NCBI GenBank assembly: GCA_022496805.1
Contig: CM040087.1
Coordinates: 34,806,253-34,870,252, forward strand
Length of the DNA: 64,000 nt
Source of the DNA: Pohlia nutans
Lineage: Eukaryota; Streptophyta; Bryopsida; Bryales; Mniaceae
Direction of reading: 5' to 3'
Part shown: positions 57,283-64,000 of the stretch, in pieces
Layout: every line of letters begins with the position of its first letter
Position numbering within the stretch: the first letter of the stretch is position 1
Notes under the pieces: model-generated
Seen by the model: the letters and a program-made list of their open reading frames with translations, nothing else
What the model was told of the DNA's origin: nothing
Databases searched by the model: none
Made by a program: the position numbers and the translations under genes

Positions 57283-58101
57283 GATCCTTCCATTTAAAGA
57301 CTCGGGTGAACGAATCATGAGGCTGCCAGAAGTGAACGAAAGCGAGGCTAAAGTAATTCACTATTAGCAAAGGCGCCACTTCTCACTCATAACAGAGTTC
57401 ACTGTACACACTTGTCCTACGTGACAAATCGCTCTCACCAAATTTTGAGGCATGGTGAAGTGAAACTGAAGTGAAGTGGCCCAGTTTGCCTCACCTGCCG
57501 AGTGAACAGATAACTAACCTAACAGATAATTGTGCAAAAGTTTTCCAGGGTGTCTCGACTCTTGTTTTAGTGATCTGCTAGATTACAGTAATTAGGGAAT
57601 GGTGGATTGTAACAAGAGGATCATACACATGCATGATGTCTGTTGTGATTAGAGGAGGTCATGTGCGCTTGTAGATTTATCGAATGCTTTTCTGTGCATT
57701 GATAAGGATCCTTCCATTTAAAGACTCGGGTGAACGAATCATGAGGCCGCCAGAAGTGAAGGAAAGCACTACAACAGAATGAGTCTTTTTTCAGTGTAAC
57801 GTTCTCACTTCGTGAGTGTAACTGGTCACATAAGACAACGGTTTTTTTGGTCTTATGTGACCAGTTACACTCACCAAGTCACTGAGAAAAGCCTCGTTTT
57901 GTTGTAGTGAAGCGAGACTAAGTAATTCTGTACTAGCAAAGGCGTTGCTTCTCACTCGTAACAGTGTCACAGTTCACTGTACACACTTGTCCTACGTGAC
58001 GATTCACACTCACCAAATCTTGAGGCCTGGGGAAGTGAAACTGAAGTGAAGTGGCCCAGTTTGCCTCAGCTACCGAGTGGACGCCTTGTCCTTGTAGTGT
58101 A
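57283..58101 (+). repeat. Near-tandem duplication carrying MITEs
   Basis: GGATCCTTCCATTTAAAGAC and the following ~230 bp occur at 57283 and at 57707. The second copy contains the CACTA-type MITE and keeps an intact right end CCTTGTCCTTGTAGTG. Confidence 0.85.
57767..57909. mobile_element. CACTA-type MITE, 143 bp, AAG target duplication
   Basis: CACTACAACAGAATGAG at left, CTCGTTTTGTTGTAGTG at right, AAG on both sides. Copy 1 of the host repeat (about 57342) reads GAAAGCGAGG without it, confirming the empty site. Almost entirely self-complementary. Confidence 0.9.
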
Positions 58102-58379
58102 ACTTAAACTTAAATAGTGCAACGTAGTCCAACAAAAGCTTGCAAGCTTATTAATTGTGAAATCAATTTTACAGTGTACAGAGCTCCTGCTTGTAAGAGA
58201 AAGCCGATGCCCTGCACTTTGTTGAGTGATAAGAAGGCCCAAAAATCATGGGTACGCAAATTTAGGAGGGCATTAGAGTTAACCGAAAAGTTAGCCCAAG
58301 GAGGAAATTTACCAAACTCATGTTGAAATCCTCTTGAACTCATTGTGAAATATAAATAGACCGTAAACTACCCTAGAAT

Positions 58380-60190
58380 TGTTGACGGTTGGCTCGCAGC
58401 TCGTGGCTCACTGACAAACTCTACAATCGTTGGGAAGCCACTAGTGGAATTTATAGTCATCAATACCATTTTTCTTACCAGCTCCAACCTACAGTCGTCA
58501 ATGGAATTTGAAAATGAAATTTCATTATACAATTTAATGGTATTTTCATTAATCTTTAACTCCTGAAAGCCCGAGGGCATTGAACAAAACATGGATGTGT
58601 TCTAATATGCGCCTTTCATATTTTTAATGAAATTTGGTTTAATAGACAAAATGAAGAGCATCGTCTCTAAAAATTATCCACATGGTCAAATATTCAAAAA
58701 AACAAAAAACAACTCTAATTTTATTTTTAAATGAATTAAAAAGCATTAACCTTTGAAAACTTGTATAAATTATAATTTAATTTTCACTTTATGAGTTTAA
58801 AATTAAGCATGATTAGTTAAAACTTGTTTATCTACTGTAAACTTCAAGAAAGCAAAAGAAATGATGGAGGAACATCATTGCTTTCTCTAAATAGCAAATT
58901 TTACAGCACTAAGACAATTTTGAGGTGATCGATTTTGAAAAATTCTCCTTCGTCAAAGGTTAACTCATATCAACATAATTCATATTGGATTGGAAATTAG
59001 ATTTGATGTAGTATTTTTTTTTAATTTTTTAATTTTTTAAAAAACTTTCTTTTGTTCCGGACAACTCAAAAAATGGTCTCTTGGGAGCTTAGGGGTTAAA
59101 GACTAAAGCATTTACATAGTAGAGCCTTGATGGTCAACCTTTCAAATAGGACTTTGTTTCTCTCCGCACTACCACTGACGAAGTGAATGGCCATAAAATT
59201 GCGGTGACGACAAAAGTCGGAGTGAGATGGTAGGTTCGTCAACATAATAGTTCCATTTTGTCATTATGAGTGATTCTATTTTGTCTTGTCTCCGTAACCA
59301 TTCCTAACTAGCTATCTCCACAACTATAATTCTAACGCACGGTGTTAGTTTTAATGTGGAAATACCATAAACCGTGAAGGCCAAAAAATTGTGCAATAGT
59401 TTGACATTGAAACATTGACCTTGAATTGTTTTTTAAAAGATCAATGTTGATCAATCGACTTCTTGTATTTTCTTTATTTGGAGTAGAACGATGGGTCATT
59501 CCATATATTAATTTTGGATTAGTCCTAGTATTGATTTAAGATGTGCCAATGTAACCACTAAGGAGTTTGAAATATTTCCCACTTAGAATAAATATCTCTA
59601 TGGGATAAAATATAAAATCACTTTAACTCTTTATAATTTCTTCTCTTCTATATAAAAAGTTGAGTCCTAAGATACAATTTTATTTCTAATATTCAAATAT
59701 CTTTATTTTCATTATTTCAAGGCATTTCTATGCTAAGGTTTTAAGTTTGGGTTTAGAAGGGTTGGGCCCGATGAAGAGCAATCCAAAAAAAATTAAGATA
59801 TGCCGGTGGGTGAACCCAGGGCACAGTATTCTTTAGTAAAAGGCAAAAGAATAGTTCACTCTGTGCTGAGTACCCAGTTGCGTGAGCAAAGTTTGCAAGG
59901 TCTGAGGTTTTATAGTAGGAGTCTATAGAAGAGCTGCCAAACGAGGTGGAATAATTAGGAGTGAACAGAGATGGAGGCGTGGAGCTTCATGAGTAGTGAT
60001 GCCAACCAACAAAATCAATTTCCTCAATTTCTACAGATTTCATTTATGAAATCTGTAGAAAATATATTGTTTTTTTGGGACGACCTTAGAATTTTTGTCA
60101 CTATTAATTTGAAGCTTTAGGGTTTATGGTGATATATTGGAAGGTGGATTGTCTCAACTGGAAAAATTGTGCCGTGTGTGATTTCATTTT
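58380..60190 (+). repeat. Segmental duplication, copy 2
   Basis: Counterpart of 46217-47760, with added sequence at about 59345-59730 and the downstream CACTA MITE. No preserved gene. Confidence 0.8.
58556..59099. mobile_element. TTAA-terminated MITE, family A
   Basis: TTAACTCCTGAAAGCCCGAG at left, GGGAGCTTAGGGGTTAA at right. Same position inside the segmental duplication as 46408-46925, so it was there before that duplication. Confidence 0.75.
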
Positions 60191-60234
60191 TCCGCGTCAA
60201 CAAAAAAACTTTGTAGGCTACTATGAACAATGGA

Positions 60235-60427
60235 CACTAGTAGGAAATCTGTCATTTTTCACTTACTATAATTGAAAAAGGAATGAAATTGCGCCAGGCA
60301 CATGGGCTATGTCAATGCTGGTGAGTAGTTTTGGTCACAAGATGACAAAAATATATACACAATATTCAGCCACTATTCACTATTTCCACAAAGTCGGGAA
60401 TGAAAAATGACAGGTTTGCTACTAGTG
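60235..60427. mobile_element. CACTA-type MITE, relative of 24723-24896
   Basis: CACTAGTAGGAAATCTGTCA at left, TTTGCTACTAGTG at right. It has an extra ~20 bp (GATGACAAAAATATATACAC) compared with the other copy. Confidence 0.8.
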
Positions 60428-60712
60428 GGAGGAAGAGATCTCGGAAGAGATATCATGTTTTGTGTCTTTTAGGGTTCACGTAGAGCCTGCATTGGGTAAA
60501 GTCCTCAATATTGTTGTAGCTCAAGGAAAGCTGGAGAGTGTCAGTTGTGGTAGACGCACTGTGTTTGGTGTAAGTTTTTTCAATTGACAGTAAAAGCGAA
60601 TTGGAGCGAGCATTACTTGGTGATTTTGCAAGTGGTTTGTATATCGGGTGGATTGCTGCTCAGAGACATGTTCTATGAAGGGAATGTACCAGGGTTGTAG
60701 TCGATTGGTTGA

Positions 60713-60994
60713 TACATCAGGAATTTAGGACCTCGCTCATTTTTAACGATTTTTATGCGAAATTTGATATTTCACGGGTTTGTGCATTTTTTGCATGATT
60801 TCCAAACAAATTTTGTGTTAACTTTGTATTGAATCCGCACGGCTTCTACATTCACTCTTTTCGTTATCTAACAAAGTGTAAATTGTGTGTGGAATCTCCG
60901 CGAAATCCGTGCAAAAAAATGTACAAACCCATGAATTATCGGATGTCGCATGGAAATCGTTTAAAATCCGTGGTGTACTAAATTTCTGATGTAT
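60713..60994. mobile_element. MITE with TACATCAGGAATTTAGGACC ends, copy 1
   Basis: Right end GGTGTACTAAATTTCTGATGTA is the inverse with a few changes. Most of the sequence folds back on itself. Confidence 0.75.
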
Positions 60995-60999
60995 TTTGT

Positions 61000-61523
61000 G
61001 AGAACCCTATTGTGGTAGGATTTGCTAATCAAGGCGTGGTATGAATCATGGTAGGAACCAAGGCAGTGTGCCAAACGTGTTGCAGTTGGGTAATTTGCTT
61101 TGGATGGGTATGTTGTGGATTTTGTGTCTCATTACTCCCACCTCTTTATCTTGTTCTTCGTCTCCAATAAAAGCCAGGTGAGGTCAAAGCCCTCGATCTT
61201 TTGTCTCTGCTCTTCTCCACATTCTAAGCCTGCTTGTATCGTCATAGAAGTATGATGCTCACATCGCAACATTCTTGTTTAATCTCAGTGTGAGTTGATC
61301 TGAAATTCATAACATTCAGTAGTCTTCAAGAAGGGTGCCTTTTTGTTTCATCCACCTTTATTTATTGAGTGAGCAGTGATTTGTATTTGAATGGACTATT
61401 GATTCAAATAAATAATTATAGAACACTGTTGAATTGTGATTGAGGAGTGCTTTGAGTTCCTGTGCACCATGGTTGATTGCTCTTGCTTGATGCCACATGT
61501 CCTCATAGCTACTGATGTGATGA
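61000..61523. other. Intergenic
   Basis: No gene, repeat or paired terminus recognised. Confidence 0.4.
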
Positions 61524-61574
61524 GGAATATCCCACATCATTTCTTTCGGGGGATGAAATGATGTGGGATATTCC
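61524..61574. ncRNA. Perfect 20-bp hairpin of unknown nature
   Basis: GGAATATCCCACATCATTTC (61524-61543) and GAAATGATGTGGGATATTCC (61555-61574) pair exactly across an 11-base loop TTTCGGGGGAT, with GATGT/ACATC pairing again just outside. The stem is short for a plant microRNA precursor; a foldback remnant is as likely. Confidence 0.3.
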
Positions 61575-61640
61575 ACATCAATCTGACAGGGAAAGGCAGC
61601 AGTAACAAAGGCTACAGAATGTTATGTTGTATGAATTCAG

Positions 61641-61918
61641 TACATCAAGAATTTAGGACCCCACGGATTTTCAATGATTTCCGTGCGACATCCGATATTT
61701 CATGAACTCGTGCATTTTTCGCACTTATTCTGTACAGATTTCATCTTAATTCTACATTGAATCTACAAAAATTCTACATTCACTTTTTTTGTTATCTAAC
61801 AAAGTGCAGAATCCGTGCGGAATTAGTGCAAAATCAATGCGAAAAATGTACCAATCTATGAAATACCGGATGTTGCATGGAAATTGTTGAATCCGTGGGG
61901 TCCTAAGTTCCTGATATA
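61641..61918. mobile_element. MITE with TACATCAAGAATTTAGGACC ends, copy 2
   Basis: Right end GGGGTCCTAAGTTCCTGATATA. Shares ACCCCACGGATTTT / AATCCGTGGGGT as extended arms. Second member of the 60713 family, same orientation. Confidence 0.8.
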
Positions 61919-64000
61919 GTCAAGACAAGAATCTACAACCTACTCAAAATCATCATCAGCTTAGTGTTTAGGACTTAGGGTTTGTATTATATGCTTTGAC
62001 TAATTGAAGTGTTTTTTTTTTTTTATGATTTTATGTATTAAGATCATGTAATTGTATTACTTACCATTATTCTATCTAACTAATAAAGTTCGTCTATTTC
62101 GTGAATTTTGAGATTTGATAAGTTTGAGAAAATTTTACTCATTGGCCTTGCTTTAATAGGCTTAACGTTACGGTGCATTGTCTTCAAGGACATTCATTTG
62201 TTGTAAGTTGTTCAATTGTGTTTCAAGGCCTCTTCAATAATCAGTTGTGCAATGGCTGTTGCACTTGCACAAAGGGGGTTCTACTGTATGTGATTCTACC
62301 CAAGCTGTTATTGGAGCGTCTAGAGGTTGTTTGTGGTAAATTAAGGGAGGCAGCTTTTAATTAGTGCCTTCTATCAGGCTCTGGCTTTGGACTTGTGTTC
62401 TGCGCCGTTGATCTAAAATACAATCACTTTTACCACAACCCACAATCAATTTAACAAATATAATTTAATTATTAATGATTTATGATTTAATAAATCATTT
62501 TTACCACAAACCACATTCAATTTAATAACTTATGTAAAAACCATAATTAGTGCCAATATTATACCTAGTATTATACGTCTTCGTTTATTGTTAAGGTAAT
62601 TAATATAAGAATTTCATGATTTCTACTTTCTAATTTATCACAATATAGTATTCGTCATTCGTAGTGCAAAGATTAATGAAGCCCTAGTTGTATAAGACGT
62701 GAAAATTTAAGTTACTTCACATAATGGTCTTTAAGGGCAAAATAGAACAGTTATAAGATGACCATTCAAGAATTGTGAAAGATTAGGTTACATTGTAGAA
62801 AAGGATGATAGCCTGATAAAGCTACATCCTCCAAAAATAGTGTGAATTTTGAGAGATATATTTTTGGTAAGAATTTTTTTTGAAAAGTTACAAAAATTAG
62901 AAGGTGTTATAGGCACCATAGTTGCAACTATATACATAGTGTTAAAGACGGAATTTCTAGGGCACATAAAATGAGTTAGTCATAAGTCGTTCTATGTGAA
63001 ATGCTTAATAGTGGTACTTTTATCATGCCCTTCTTCAAAACCCTGCCCGAAAACTGTCGATTGTTGACTCGCGGCTCGCCGGCTCATCAACTCGCTTACA
63101 AACCCTACAACTATTGGAAAGTCACAAGTGGAATCTATAGTTGTCAATACCATTTTTCTAAGCCAGCTTTGATTTACGGTCCTCACTAGAATTATGAGCT
63201 TGAAGATGACTTTCCTTCTGACTATGTCCAATTAAAAGCAGAAAATTTATCAAATTTTTAATTAGTGTATGTTTTGCTTTCCAAGTCTTATAGATTCTAA
63301 ATATTGATCATTTCATTGGACCCTAGAGAATTTAGCTCCAATGACTAACTCAAATACTCCTCATATTCCATTTTTCATAATTTAATTCAGTTTGTAGTTA
63401 TGAAACTCATGATGAAATTTGATTAAAATCCATAACTCTCACACGGTATGTTTAAAAGCAAGAAAATGATTTCGGTACAACCATCTTCATAGAGAGTTTT
63501 TTGATTGTATAAAAAAAAAAGTTGTTGGTGGGACATGCAGTCAACGTTACATACAAATTACACAACAAAACAAACAAACTGCCTTATTTAATATATAGAT
63601 TGAATCGACACTATGTGCTCCTAGGTGGTATATGTAGGGGGTCCAAAATTACCATGGGACACTTGGCAACACATGCCATGCTCCAAAATTATAGTCACTC
63701 ATGCTTCTTTTTGATTCCGCTTCCTACTAGAAATGAAATTATTCACACTTTTGTTCACATCTAAATTTAAAGAGTGAAAATTGGGTCCGTAAAAAATTAC
63801 TTCACTTCTGCTTTTGCTTACACCGTATAAAAGACCCTTGAGAGATGAGTGGTTGAGTGGTTGGGGAATTTAAAAGATTGTTTATTTTTTTTAAATGTGT
63901 TTCTTTTTTAAAACCATTTCTCTAAAAAAAATCAAACGGAATAGTATGAACAGTAGTTACAATGACGTTCTTTTTAAGTCGGAGCTAATTTTCAAAAAAA
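61919..64000. other. Intergenic with one dispersed repeat
   Basis: 62690-63190 matches the repeat at 44490-45018 and 46230-46330 (for example ATAATGGTCTTTAAGGGC and TCAATACCATTTTTCTAAGCC). Nothing else recognised; short frames look like chance. Confidence 0.5.

Overview
The window is nuclear DNA of a streptophyte plant. Evidence: spliced genes with long AT-rich introns, a plastid-type shikimate kinase relic, a plant-type GH3 beta-glucosidase, a plant NAD+ carrier homologue, telo-box (AAACCCTAA) promoter motifs and abundant plant-style MITEs. Few genes, many DNA-transposon remnants and the unfamiliar gene families suggest a non-seed lineage (bryophyte, lycophyte, fern or streptophyte alga) more than a flowering plant, but I cannot name the species.

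Layout. 0-5.8 kb: a broken protein-kinase-like gene whose 3' end runs into a 1.2-kb palindrome, flanked by CpG-rich arrays of CCGTCCGATC. 5.85-9 kb: a 5'-truncated, multiply broken Ty1/copia pol. 9-9.94 kb: an F-box-like reading frame (minus strand) directly behind a 391-bp solo LTR with a perfect 5-bp target duplication and an array of heat-shock-element motifs. 10-14.5 kb: nested inverted-repeat elements. 14.5-26.5 kb: a tandem duplication of a three-exon gene for an unfamiliar multi-pass membrane protein, both copies with the same GC-AG first intron, plus a third 3' fragment. 26.5-28.9 kb, minus strand: a decaying shikimate kinase and an intact, probably mitochondrial, uL18 gene. 29-36 kb: MITEs, SINE-like units, a duplicated gene-tail fragment and an A/C-skewed retroelement block. 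36.8-37.7 kb: an intronless mitochondrial/plastid NAD+-carrier-type gene. 42.45-42.78 kb, minus strand: PHF5A/Rds3, a U2 snRNP SF3b subunit. 44-52 kb: repeats, (TA)n arrays and a minisatellite. 53.8-56.8 kb: a six-exon GH3 gene with an intact frame but several expected active-site residues replaced. 57-64 kb: duplicated MITE-bearing blocks without a recognisable gene.

The best-supported housekeeping genes (PHF5A, uL18, the NAD carrier) act in different compartments and do not form a pathway. The recurring theme is mobile DNA. One repeat family has TTAA-CCCC(T)AAA termini, as expected of piggyBac-like elements, and occurs about ten times. CACTA-type and Harbinger-type MITEs can in two cases be compared directly with an empty duplicate site.

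Exon boundaries were read by eye from splice signals and frame continuity. Family assignments come from motif recognition, not database searches.
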